Part shown: piece by piece, positions 34,369-42,607 of the stretch
Layout: every line of letters begins with the position of its first letter
Position numbering within the stretch: the stretch's first letter is position 1
Assembly: GCA_021786385.1 (NCBI GenBank)
Contig: JAJYNJ010000076.1
Location: forward strand, 1 to 64,000
DNA length: 64,000 bases
Direction: 5' to 3'
Source: Chloroflexota bacterium
Lineage (GTDB): Bacteria; Chloroflexota; Limnocylindria; Limnocylindrales; CSP1-4
Made by a program: the position numbers and the translations under genes
Notes under the pieces: generated by a model
Told to the model about the DNA's origin: nothing
What the model saw: the letters and a program-made list of their open reading frames with translations, nothing else
The model's database searches: none

Positions 34369-34611
34369 ATGCGCCGCTGCATCGGATCGGCGAAGGTCGG
34401 GATCGCGCCGCCCGAGGCGCGGACGGAGACCTCTCCGCTCCAGCCGAGCCAGCGCGACGGCCTGGGCCGGCTGTGCCCGCGCCACGCGAACGCGGACACC
34501 GCAGGTTTGGCGAGGGACGCCACGGCCCGCCGGGCGGCCCAGGCCGCGCTGGCGGCAGAGCCCGAGGACGCCGAAGGGGTTGGCACCGGTGCGGATTCCG
34601 CACCCGGCTGA
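34369..34611 (+). CDS. small hypothetical protein with Cys and His residues
   Basis: 80 residues: MRRCIGSAKVGIAPPEARTETSPLQPSQRDGLGRLCPRHANADTAGLARDATARRAAQAAL... The Cys near the start and the later CPRH suggest a small metal-binding fold; the DGLGRLCPRHA segment looks conserved. It lies 13 bases after the previous small gene. Function unknown. Confidence 0.45.
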   Translation: MRRCIGSAKVGIAPPEARTETSPLQPSQRDGLGRLCPRHANADTAGLARDATARRAAQAALAAEPEDAEGVGTGADSAPG

Positions 34612-34619
34612 TGACGCGC

Positions 34620-34985
34620 CTGACCCGGGCCTCGCGGATGGACGGCGGCCAGGGGTTGCTGCGCCGGCTCACGCTGGTGATGTTGGCATACACGACCACG
34701 GTGCTGCGCTTGATCGGGATCCCGGTTGCCCGAGATGCCGCGGCGACCAGCTGGGCGACGCTCTCGAACTGGGCGTCCGTGTAGGGCTCGGGTCCTGCGC
34801 CCGAGCACTCGATCGACTCGTGCACCCACTCGTTCATGGTCATCCCGAGGCGACCGCGGCGATGGTCGGGAGCTTCCGGTTGGGCGAGGCGACGTCGCCC
34901 TGGCTCGAGGCCGCGTACTTCCCTGCGTCGATGGCGCGGACGATCGTGCCGTCGCGGTCGATGGAGGCCGTTGCCGGCGGCCCCC
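34620..34985 (-). pseudogene. N-acetylmuramoyl-L-alanine amidase remnant
   Basis: On the minus strand, ASIDRDGTIVRAIDAGKYAASS ... SPNRKLPTIAAVA runs to a stop. One base out of frame the sequence resumes MTMNEWVHESIECSGAGPEPYTDAQFESVAQLVAAASRATGIPIKRSTVV. This is the pattern of amidase_2 (PGRP-like) enzymes, where PYTDAQ...LVA...GIPI precedes the zinc-ligand His loop. Here the His loop (normally GHxxI) is degraded to VVYANI. The fragment is dead; such amidases often come from prophages or secreted lysins. Confidence 0.5.
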
Positions 34986-35015
34986 AGGACCCTGTGGGGT
35001 GCCTTTATTCGGCCG

Positions 35016-35110
35016 TCATGCCGCGACCTCGTATTCGTGGATCAAGCCGCCCAGCCGATCATGCCGCAGGACCTGCCGGATGTCCCGGTCGAGGCCGATG
35101 AGCCGGTCGC
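35016..35110 (-). pseudogene. possible transposase C-terminal tail
   Basis: A short minus-strand frame LRRRDRLIGLDRDIRQVLRHDRLGGLIHEYEVAA followed by a stop. DRLGGLIHEYE is a familiar ending of IS481/integrase-core transposases. It is only about 32 residues and is followed directly by the vapC stop region. Confidence 0.3.
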
Positions 35111-35122
35111 GGCGGCGCAGGC

Positions 35123-35539
35123 TTATTCCTTCTCGGCCGAGATCAGTTCGACGGTGACGGGGAGACGGGGCCACCCGGCGTCCGTGGTGACGATTCGAGT
35201 TGCGTTGTGGACCAGCGCGGTTGCGACGACGAAGGCGTCCGGCAACCGCAACCGGGCGCCGTGACGGGCGCGCAGGTCGGCGGCCTGGGCCGCGATCGCC
35301 CTGCTGATCGGCTCGATGGCCGCAGGCAACGCATCGACGAAGGCGTCCACCGTGCCGACCGCCTCGCCACCCCGGCGGTGCGGTGCCACGAGGATCTCGG
35401 CATATGCCGAGGCCGGGAGCAGGAGCCTGTCGCCCCGCCCGAGGGCCTTGCGGACCGCGTCGACGGCTGCGGCGTGGTGCGCGTCGGTCGCGTCGAGGAC
35501 GCCGATGAGCACGCCGGCGTCGAGAACGGTCAGCTCCAC
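35123..35539 (-). CDS. VapC-type PIN-domain ribonuclease toxin
   Basis: 138 residues. PIN acidic residues: VLDAGVLIGVLD (first Asp), ASAYAEILVAP (Glu), LRLPDAFVVATAL (Asp) and VTTDAGW (Asp). The length and order are typical of VapC. The start overlaps the antitoxin stop by 10 bases, the classic toxin-antitoxin arrangement. VapC enzymes cleave tRNA or rRNA when the antitoxin is lost. It sits in the mobile-element-rich zone. Confidence 0.9.
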   Translation of the reverse strand: MELTVLDAGVLIGVLDATDAHHAAAVDAVRKALGRGDRLLLPASAYAEILVAPHRRGGEAVGTVDAFVDALPAAIEPISRAIAAQAADLRARHGARLRLPDAFVVATALVHNATRIVTTDAGWPRLPVTVELISAEKE

Positions 35540-35781
35540 TCGCGTCGCAACGCGTCGAGTTCGCCCGCCGGGTAGACGTCGGTCAGTGCGCCGGCGAAGC
35601 GAGCCACGGGGTCATCGTCGCGGATGAGCGCGACCTCTCCGGGGCCACGGACCTCTGCCCGCAGCCGATCGCCGGTGCGGATGCCCGCCTCCTCGAGCGC
35701 ATCCAGCGGGATCGTCACCTGGTGCTTGCCACTGACTCGCGTGTATCCACGCCGCCGCCTGGCCTTTACTCTCGGGTTCAT
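35530..35781 (-). CDS. AbrB/MazE-type antitoxin
   Basis: 83 residues from MNPRVKARRRRGYTRV at 35781 (the track uses a TTG two codons earlier). The SpoVT/AbrB swapped-hairpin domain is YTRVSGKHQVTIPLDALEEAGIRTGDRLRAEVRGPGEVALIRDD. The C-terminal helix (VARFAGALTDVYPAGELDALRREWS) would wrap the toxin. It pairs with the overlapping VapC gene and probably represses their common promoter. Confidence 0.88.
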   Translation of the reverse strand: MNPRVKARRRRGYTRVSGKHQVTIPLDALEEAGIRTGDRLRAEVRGPGEVALIRDDDPVARFAGALTDVYPAGELDALRREWS

Positions 35782-35881
35782 GAGCAAAGCTTAACGCCGC
35801 CGGCTGCACTCGCGCAACGATGGAGCGGCGCCGAGGGCCCGCGTCCGGTTGGTCCGGTCGAGCCCACTCCAACCTCTCACC

Positions 35882-36752
35882 TCATCCCTCCACCAGCCCC
35901 GCCCGGGCGAGCGCCTCGGTGGTGGCCCGCGCGTAGCGGCGGGTGACCTCCACCGAGGAGTGCCCGAGATAACGGGAGACCTCCTCAAGGGGCATGCCGT
36001 GGTTGACGAGCAAGGTGGCGGTGGCATGGCGGATGCGGTGGGCGCCGAAGGTGGGGAGCGTGCCCCCGCCGTTCCGATACCGGCGGCGCAGCATCAGGGA
36101 GAGCGAGTTTCTGGTCAGGGGTGCGGGGCCCTGGCCGCGATGCGCGGAGAGGCAGACAAACCCAGGATCGAAGGTGGCGTCGCCCAGCAACGCAGCTCGA
36201 CCGCCTTCGAGATAGGCCGCGAGGGCGCGGGCGCTCTCCGGATGGAGCGCCACCTCCAAGGTCTTGCCGCCCTTGCCCCGCCGGAACAGGAGCACCCCAT
36301 GGGCGAGGTCGAGATCCTCGATCCGCAATAGGCGCACCGCCGAGCTTCTGGCGGCGGTCGTTTTCAGCACCGAGACGATCGCCTGATCACGCAGCTCGAG
36401 TGGCCCCTCCCCCGCGCAGCCCCGCTCGAGTGCGGCGAGATCGGCGCGGGGGGCCGACTTCGGTGGCGTCTCCTCGGACGGCAGCAGCGGATTGAGGCCG
36501 GCCCGCCGGTGGGTGCGCCGGAAGGGGTTGACCGCCAGGATCCCCTCATCGAGGAGCCACAGGCAGAGGGCGCGCAGCGGTCGCATGTACGCGTTCACGG
36601 TGTTGAGCGAGAGTGGCTCCGAGGCACCCCGGGCGAGCGCCCGGATCCGGGCGTCGGGAGCGCCCTTCCAGACCCCGGTGCACTTCGGACGGGTCCGCAG
36701 GTCCGCCACATACGCGGCGAGCGTGAGAAGGTCAAGGGAAGCCGTCGTGGCG
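35882..36752 (-). pseudogene. tyrosine recombinase/integrase, 5' end cut by ISNCY element
   Basis: The catalytic domain is complete: RDQAIVSVLKTTAARSSAVRLLRIEDLDL (the usual catalytic Arg context reads ARSSAVR), KGGKTLEVALHPES, AHRIRHATATLLVNHGMPLEEVSRYLGHSSVEVTRRYA with the HxxR, GH and Tyr residues. The N-terminal SAM-like part begins LDLLTLAAYVADLRTRPKC and is cut at 36752, where the inverted repeat of the next element starts; the track ORF continues upstream only by reading antisense through that element. It may lack only its first 10-20 residues, but no native start remains. Confidence 0.7.
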
Positions 36753-38196
36753 GTGTGGACGGCCAGCGATTCTGTCACGCGTAATCGGCCAGCGACTTTG
36801 TCACTGTGCCGGGCATGGACAGACGAGCGCGACCCGACCATGACCGACGACCCGAGCAGCGACAGGAGGTGCTGGTACACCTCGCCGACGGGACCCTGTC
36901 CCTCGAGCAAGGGGCGGCCATCCTGGACCGCTCCACGCGCCAGGTGCGCCGCTTGCTGGCGGCCTATGCGCGCGAGGGGCCGGCCGCCCTGCGCCACGGG
37001 AACGCCGGCCGGGCACCCGCCAACCGGATCGAGCCTGTCCTCCGCGAGCGCCTGGTGGGGCTTGCCTCGAGCACCGATGCCGGGGTCAACCGGGCCCATC
37101 TGGCCGAGCTGCTCGCCGAGCGCGAGGGGATCGCGGTGGCGGAGCGGACGTTGCGGCGGATCCTTGCCGAGGCGGGGCTGCCGGCCGCGCACGTCCATCG
37201 GCCGCCCCGCCACCGCAGCCGCCGGGAGCGCCTGCCGCGGGCCCGGATGCTCCTGCAGACCGACGGCTCGCGCCATCACTGGTTCGGAGCGGAACGGCCC
37301 TTCGCGACGCTCGTCGGGACCATCGACGACGCCACGAGCAGGGTAACTGGGGCCATCTTCCGGGATGCCGAGGATGCCGCAGGCTACTTCACCGTGCTGG
37401 CCGGAGACGAGCGCGGACTATGGGCTGCCCTCAGACCCTCTCCAGCGATCGGCACGGGATCTTCGTGCGCCAGTCGGACCGCCCGCCCACGCTCACCGAG
37501 CAACTCACCGGCAAACGCACGCTCACGCAGGTGGGACGGGCCCTCGAAGAGGCCGGTATCGGCTGGCTGGCGGCCGGCTCGGCACAGGCGAAGGGTCGCG
37601 TGGAGCGCCTGTGGGGCACCCTCCAGGACCGCCTGCTCGTCGAGCTGCGCCTCGAGACGATCACCACGATCGGCGAGGCGAACGCTTTCCTGCCTGGCTT
37701 CCTGCTGCGCCACAACGCCCGCTTCGCGGTGCCCCCGGCCGATCCCGAGCCGGCCTGGCGGGCCTGGCCGGCGGGCCTCGCGGCCGAGAGCGTCTTCTGC
37801 TTCCACTATCCCCGCCGGGTGGCCCGCGATGCCACCGTGAGCTCCGGGCGAAGGCGCGCTCGCCCTGCCCCGTCGACACGACGGACGCGGCTGGGCCGGC
37901 TGCGCGATCGTGCTCGAAGAACGCCTCGACGGCTCGCTCTGGGCGCGCCACGAGGGCCGCCCCTACCCGCTCGTCGAGGTCCCCGCAGCGCCTGCGCTAC
38001 TCCGGGCCCGCCATCTCTCGCGCCGCAGCGAGGGACGGCCCGACGTGCCTCTCAGCGTGCCCGACCCGGAGCCTGGCCCGTCTACGGAACCCACCAAACG
38101 CTGGCGTCCAGGCCTCGATCACCCTTGGCGGCGCTGAGGAAACCGGAGGACAGAATCGCTGGCCGAAACATGGCCAGAATCGCTGGCCGTCGACAC
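36753..38196 (+). mobile_element. ISNCY-type insertion sequence with duplicated terminal motifs
   Basis: The left end gtgtggacggccagcgattctg (from 36753) mirrors the right end, which on the minus strand reads gtgtcgacggccagcgattctg (ending 38196), 21 of 22 identical. Each end has a second internal copy of ggccagcga(t/c)t(c/t)tg, at 36787-36800 on the left and 38151-38164 on the right. Repeated sites at each end suggest multiple transposase-binding sites. No clear target duplication was seen. The transposase inside is frameshifted twice. Confidence 0.65.
36806..38137 (+). pseudogene. ISNCY-family transposase with two frameshifts
   Basis: Frame 1 (from MPGMDRRARPDHD) gives the HTH domain (LADGTLSLEQGAAILDRSTRQVRRLLAAYAREG) and the first part of an rve-type core (MLLQTDGSRHHWFGAERPFATLVGTIDDATSRVTGAIF). 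Near 37410 it shifts to a second frame with LSSDRHGIFVRQSDRP, QVGRALEEAGIGWLAAGSAQAKGRVERLWGTLQDRL (second Asp and the Glu). Near 37845 it shifts again to GALALPRRHDGRGWAGCAIVLEERLDGSLWARHEGRPY, the C-terminal domain. All DDE residues survive, so decay is recent. Confidence 0.78.
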
Positions 38197-38362
38197 GCTG
38201 CACCAACGGCCCTTGACCGATCCCGCCCCCAGGCGTACCACTCCACGTGGGCGGGGTGGACTCCCCCGATTGGAGCACGGCTCGCCTCGGGCGTCGAGCC
38301 CCCGCCCATCTCGCCCAACCTGCGCCGCCGGCACGCACGGGCGGAGCAGGCGGGGCGCCCGC

Positions 38363-38716
38363 TCAGCAGGTAGCGTGGAGGACCGCGTACACGTCCGCTG
38401 GCTCGAGCGTCGCGAGCAGGCGGCAGGCGTCGCCGGTAGGGAGGGCAACGATGACGATCCCGCGTCGCGCCGCCTCCGCGTGCACCTCCGGGGCGATAGG
38501 TAGCCCGCCCTCCGCGCCCGTGCCGACGATGAGCCGCCCGCCTCCCCAGGGGATCTCCTCGGCGAGCGAGAGAGGCGTGTGCCCGTACCGCTCACGGAGA
38601 GCTTTCGAGCGCCCCTTGCGGCGACGCCGGATGCGGCCGGCGTCGATGACCACGTCGTGGGCGTAGCGGGCGCCCTCGATCTCGAGTGTCCCGAACGCGA
38701 CCAGTTTCGCCCGCAC
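38363..38716 (-). CDS. Mth938-like domain (DUF498) protein
   Basis: 117 residues from the GTG at 38716 with GGGAG upstream. The fold's signature is clear: FGTLEIEGARYAHDVVIDAGRIRRRRKG, then RLIVGTGAEGGLPIAPEVHAEAARRGIVIVALPTGDACRLL. Relatives include MTH938 and the mitochondrial complex I assembly factor NDUFAF3; the bacterial function is not established. It stands alone between an IS element and the lut genes. Confidence 0.8.
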   Translation of the reverse strand: MRAKLVAFGTLEIEGARYAHDVVIDAGRIRRRRKGRSKALRERYGHTPLSLAEEIPWGGGRLIVGTGAEGGLPIAPEVHAEAARRGIVIVALPTGDACRLLATLEPADVYAVLHATC

Positions 38717-39327
38717 GAGCAGAGTCTCCCACGCGCGTCGACGAAGCGCGCTGCATGGGGCTGGTCGAGGACCGCCGTCTGTTCCTCGTCGGAGAGTGCC
38801 AGCGGAGAGCGCCCACGGGCCCGAGGGGTCGCAGGTGGCCGCGGCCACCTGCGACGATACGCCCTGCGCCCGGCTGACACCCGGTGTTCACGGGCGGGAG
38901 AGCGCCTCACCCGATCCTGGCAGAGAGGGCTGCTACGGGTCGTCCTCTCACCCGCCATCGCCTGAGCCGCGCTTCACGAGGAGCACCAGCGGTAGAACCA
39001 TGACCGACGTGCACTTTGGTCACGACGGCATCGGGCAGTGGTTTCGAAGGTACTCGTACGCACATGGCCACGGACACCGGTAGTGGGAATGAAAGCGAGC
39101 TCATCCGCGGGGGATACCTTTGGGGTGCGCCCCTCCCACACCGCGATGAGCGCAGCCGGCACGTCGGCCGCGGAGACGACGAGGTGGGTTCACAGGCGGG
39201 GGTGTCGACCTGGCGGGGGTGTCGACCTCGTGCGGCATCCATCTGGTGGGTTCGACGCGGATCTGCACTGCGTCAACGCGCCGCGGTTCTGAGCGTTCGA
39301 CCGGGCACCTGCCCTGCGCCCTCGAGA
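38717..39327. other. region without an identifiable gene
   Basis: About 610 bases. A minus-strand frame near 38990-39180 (PAALIAVWEGRTPKVSPADELAFIPTTGVRG) looks like decayed coding sequence but I do not recognise it. A 14-base direct repeat gggggtgtcgacct occurs twice near 39206-39232. Nothing else is supported. Confidence 0.4.
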
Positions 39328-39347
39328 GGGGCGGGCGAGTCCGCCCC
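39328..39347 (-). terminator. hairpin after lutC
   Basis: A 7-bp GC stem (ggggcgg / ccgcccc) with a six-base loop, about 18 bases beyond the lutC stop on the minus strand, at the end of the long rhamnose-lactate operon. There is no T-tract, so its role as a terminator is moderate. Confidence 0.42.
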
Positions 39348-39364
39348 ACGTGCAGCAACTCGCC

Positions 39365-40018
39365 CTACCAATCGCCGATCACGACACCCAGACGACCGGG
39401 GCCGTGCACGCCGATCGAGATGTCGCCCTCGATGTCGGCGCTGCGACTGGGCCCGCTGACGAGGTTCACCGTCGAAGGCAGGCCGCCGTGCTCTGCCGCG
39501 TACGCCGAGAGGAGACGCAGCCCCTCGGGCACACCTTGCACGATCTGCCCGGGGCGCAGGAGGCACAGGTGCGCCGGCGGCAGCAGACTCGGCAGACGGC
39601 CGGTGCCGGCAGTCGCGTAGAGCGCGAGCGTTCCTGTCTCAGCGACCGCCCAGGCACAGGCGGTGATCCCCAAGACGCTCGTCGCGCTCGCTTCGCGGAG
39701 CCGAGCGCGCGCGACGGCGAGAGACTCCGCATTGGGCCGCCAGGGCACATACTCCGTCCCCAGCTCGGCAAGAAGCCCTGGCAGATCGAGTGAGCCGAGC
39801 TCGTCGGTCGCCCAGGCCACGACGTGCGGGACGCCAGCCTCGGACGATCGGTCGCCGGTCAGCTCCCTGACTGCCTCAACGATCCGTCGCCGCACGTCGG
39901 CGCGTCCTCCAGGTGCCAACCAGGCCGCGCCACCGAGCGTGCGGACGCGCTCGGTGAACTGGGCGACGAGTTGCTCAGTGGCCGGTGACGGCTCCGTCGG
40001 CGCTGCACGGTGCGGCAT
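39365..40018 (-). CDS. lutC: LutC, LUD-domain subunit of L-lactate oxidation complex
   Basis: 217 residues from MPHRAAPTEPSPATEQ at 40018. The LUD domain shows GITACAWAVAETGTLALYATAGTGRLPSLLPPAHLCLL and the ending NLVSGPSRSADIEGDISIGVHGPG, which is the YkgG/LutC signature. LutABC oxidises L-lactate to pyruvate in the cytoplasm. The start shares one base with the lutB stop (TGATG). It is the last gene of the rhamnose-lactate operon. Confidence 0.92.
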   Translation of the reverse strand: MPHRAAPTEPSPATEQLVAQFTERVRTLGGAAWLAPGGRADVRRRIVEAVRELTGDRSSEAGVPHVVAWATDELGSLDLPGLLAELGTEYVPWRPNAESLAVARARLREASATSVLGITACAWAVAETGTLALYATAGTGRLPSLLPPAHLCLLRPGQIVQGVPEGLRLLSAYAAEHGGLPSTVNLVSGPSRSADIEGDISIGVHGPGRLGVVIGDW

Positions 40019-41625
40019 CACGGCACGTTCCGTTCGGTGCGCTCGGGCGCGCGCGTCGCCCCGTCGGCCGCCGGCGCAGCAGGCCGTTCGCCCGCTGGAG
40101 CCTGCGCGAGCGCCGATGGGTCGGTCCCGGGCACTGCAGGGGCGAGGGTTGACCTGCCGGTCGAACCGTCTGACCGACCCCGGTGCCTCCCCCACCACTC
40201 GTGGAACGTTTCACGCGCCACAGGCGGCGCGTCGCGGGTGGCCAGCCAGCCGCCCAGGAGCCCCGGGGCGGGCAGATAACGGGGCACGGGTCCGAGCCTC
40301 CCCTTGCGGAGGTAGGCACGCTGGCCGAGCCGCGCCAGGCGGACGGTGCGTCGATAGCCACCTGGGCTCGCCCACAGATGGGACCAGAGCGCGACGGTGA
40401 AGCGCTGACTGGCTGGTTCGATCTGGCGCCGGACCTGCATCACCCGCAGCGAGAGGATGTGGTGCGGCAGGTCGATCGTCATCGGGCAGGCGTCGCGACA
40501 GGCGTAGCACAGCGAGCAGGCCGACTTGGGCAGCTCGGGAGCATGCTCGATGCCACCGAGCAGCGGGGTTAGGACGACGCCGATCGGACCGGAGTAGATG
40601 CTCCCATAGGCATGGCCGCCGATCGTGCGGAAGACTGGGCAGACGTTGAGGCAAGCGCCGCAGCGGATGCAGGTGAGGACGTCCTCGAACTCGCTGCCCA
40701 GGAGCTCGCGCCGTGCATTGTCCAGGAGGATCAGGTGGAACTCTTCGGGCCCGTCGAGTTCCTCCTCCCGCCTGGGTCCGCTGATCAAGCTGACGTACGT
40801 CGTCAGGCGCTGGCCGGTCCCGCTCAGAGGAGCCTGCTGGAGGACGAGACCGAGATCCTCCCACGTCGCAAGGACCTTGTCGACGCCCACCACGGCGATG
40901 TGCACGGGCGGCAAGGACGTCGACATCCGCCCGTTCCCCTCGTTCGTGATCAGGACGAGCGTGCCCGTCTCGGCAACCAGGTAGTTGCCTCCCGAGATCC
41001 CGATGTCGGCGGCCAGGAACGCTTCGCGCAGCTGGCGTCGGGCGAAGGCCGTCAGCGCGGGCGTGCTGTCATCGGCGGGGGGTGCGGCGGCCGCGCTCCG
41101 CGCCTCTCGGTCGAAGATCTCCCGGATCTGGCCACGCGTCTTGTGCGCGGCGGGGACGATGATGTGCGACGGCCGCTCGTGCGCGAGCTGGATGATGTAC
41201 TCCCCGAGATCGGTCTCGCGCACGTGCAGCCCGGCCGCCTCCAGGCGGGCGTTGAGCTCCACCTCCTCGGTCGCCATCGATTTCGACTTGACGACGCGCC
41301 GCGCCCCGCGTCTGCGGGCCACGTCGAGCACGTATCGGGCGACCTCGTCCGGGCCTGCCGCACGCACGACATACCCGCCGTGGGCCTCGACGTTGCGGGT
41401 GCACTCCGCCAGCAGCTCATCCAGGCGCGCCACCGAGGCTCGCTTCGCCGCCCGTGCGGCGTCACGCAGCTCGCCGCCCCGCGCGTAGCCAGCGTACGCG
41501 GCGTCACGCTGTGCGGCGAGGTTGTGCGTGCTGCGGGAGATCGCACCCTGCAGCGTCGTATCGGCGAGGGCATGCGCGAGCCGCGCCTTCCACGGCGTGC
41601 CCGGTGGCGGCAAGACGCCCGGCAT
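40018..41625 (-). CDS. lutB: LutB, iron-sulfur LUD-domain protein
   Basis: 535 residues from MPGVLPPPGTPWKARL at 41625; the track start lies within lutA. N-terminal LUD domain (VVKSKSMATEEVELNARLEAAG, ISGGNYLVAETGTLVLITNEGNGRMSTSLPPVH, SGPRREEELDGPEEFHLILLDN), then two 4Fe-4S motifs CIRCGACLNVCPVF and CSLCYACRDACPM. A C-terminal region includes the usual LutB ending and a Pro/Ala-rich extension. It is the electron-transfer core of the lactate oxidation complex. One-base overlaps with lutA and lutC. Confidence 0.93.
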   Translation of the reverse strand: MPGVLPPPGTPWKARLAHALADTTLQGAISRSTHNLAAQRDAAYAGYARGGELRDAARAAKRASVARLDELLAECTRNVEAHGGYVVRAAGPDEVARYVLDVARRRGARRVVKSKSMATEEVELNARLEAAGLHVRETDLGEYIIQLAHERPSHIIVPAAHKTRGQIREIFDREARSAAAAPPADDSTPALTAFARRQLREAFLAADIGISGGNYLVAETGTLVLITNEGNGRMSTSLPPVHIAVVGVDKVLATWEDLGLVLQQAPLSGTGQRLTTYVSLISGPRREEELDGPEEFHLILLDNARRELLGSEFEDVLTCIRCGACLNVCPVFRTIGGHAYGSIYSGPIGVVLTPLLGGIEHAPELPKSACSLCYACRDACPMTIDLPHHILSLRVMQVRRQIEPASQRFTVALWSHLWASPGGYRRTVRLARLGQRAYLRKGRLGPVPRYLPAPGLLGGWLATRDAPPVARETFHEWWGRHRGRSDGSTGRSTLAPAVPGTDPSALAQAPAGERPAAPAADGATRAPERTERNVP

Positions 41626-42536
41626 CAGCCCTCCCCTCCCCGAGCCTCGGCGGCCCGCGCGATCCCGAGCGGCGTGAGCTCGCCCTGGTCGGCGAGGTCG
41701 ACGAGCTCCGCGACATGGAGCACGGGGTAGGTGTCCCCTGCGCGCTGCAACCGGCCCCCCAGTTGCAGCAGGCAGCCCAAGTCCGCGCTGACGAGGCACG
41801 CCGCGCCGTCGGCGCGCGGCGTCGCCAGCGCCTGCAGTTTCGTGTCCGCCATCGCTGCAGAGAGCTCAGGCTCGGACAGGGCGAACGTACCGCCGAAACC
41901 ACAGCACTGGTCTGCGTCAGGGAGCTCGTGCCCGGCCGCACCGGCAGCTTCGAGCACGTGGATCGGTGGCTCGGTGACCTGCAGCAGGCGGCGCATATGG
42001 CATCCCGTGTGCCAGGCAACCGGCACCGGCCCAACCGTATCCGGCCCCGGCTGGGTGGCCGTCGGTGCGGTTGAACCCTCCGCCGGGTTGGAGTTGACCC
42101 GAGCGACGTCACGCTCGAGCCAGACGCTCAGCTCGACGACCCGTCGGGCAAGCGACTCCGCGCGACGACGCCAGCGTTGGGCGGTCGCCCGCGCCGCGCC
42201 GCGATCCAGCGCGTCGCGCTCGAGGAGATCGGGCAGCTCGTGCGACACCATCGCCGCGCACGACCCGGACAGCGCGATGACCGGGACGTCCGCCACCGCC
42301 GCCGCATCGCCCGGGGTCGCTTGCTCGAAGGCGCGCACGAGCTGGCGTCCCATCGCGGCGGCCTCCTTGTGATGCCCCGCGTTGAAGGCGAACTGGCCAC
42401 AGCAGGTCTGTGCCATGGGGAACTCGACCGCGAGGCCGCGTCGCTCGAGCAGCCGCACCGCGGCGATGCCCACTCGCGGCCGGAAGAGGTCGACCATGCA
42501 GGTCACGAACAGCTGCACGCGGGGCGTCTGCGGCAT
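41625..42536 (-). CDS. lutA: LutA, cysteine-rich CCG-domain protein
   Basis: 303 residues. Two CCG domains: TCMVDLFRPRVGIAAVRLLERRG ... QTCCGQFAFNAGHHKEA, and WHTGCHMRRLLQ ... DQCCGFGGTFALSEPELS ... LVSADLGCLLQLGG. This is the (Fe-S) oxidoreductase subunit of the L-lactate oxidation complex, related to GlpC and HdrB. A Pro/Thr/Gly-rich insert (NSNPAEGSTAPTATQPGPD) separates the two halves and is longer than usual. It follows rhaI by 71 bases. Confidence 0.92.
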   Translation of the reverse strand: MPQTPRVQLFVTCMVDLFRPRVGIAAVRLLERRGLAVEFPMAQTCCGQFAFNAGHHKEAAAMGRQLVRAFEQATPGDAAAVADVPVIALSGSCAAMVSHELPDLLERDALDRGAARATAQRWRRRAESLARRVVELSVWLERDVARVNSNPAEGSTAPTATQPGPDTVGPVPVAWHTGCHMRRLLQVTEPPIHVLEAAGAAGHELPDADQCCGFGGTFALSEPELSAAMADTKLQALATPRADGAACLVSADLGCLLQLGGRLQRAGDTYPVLHVAELVDLADQGELTPLGIARAAEARGGEG

Positions 42537-42607
42537 CTCAGGATCCCTCCAGCTCCGCCGCGGGTGCTGCCGCCAGAGCGTCCGACTGACGCGCCATCAA
42601 CTCACCG

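Noticed and set aside
39206-39232. Two copies of gggggtgtcgacct as a possible CRISPR or tandem array
   Set aside because: Only two copies without a spacer structure; not an array.
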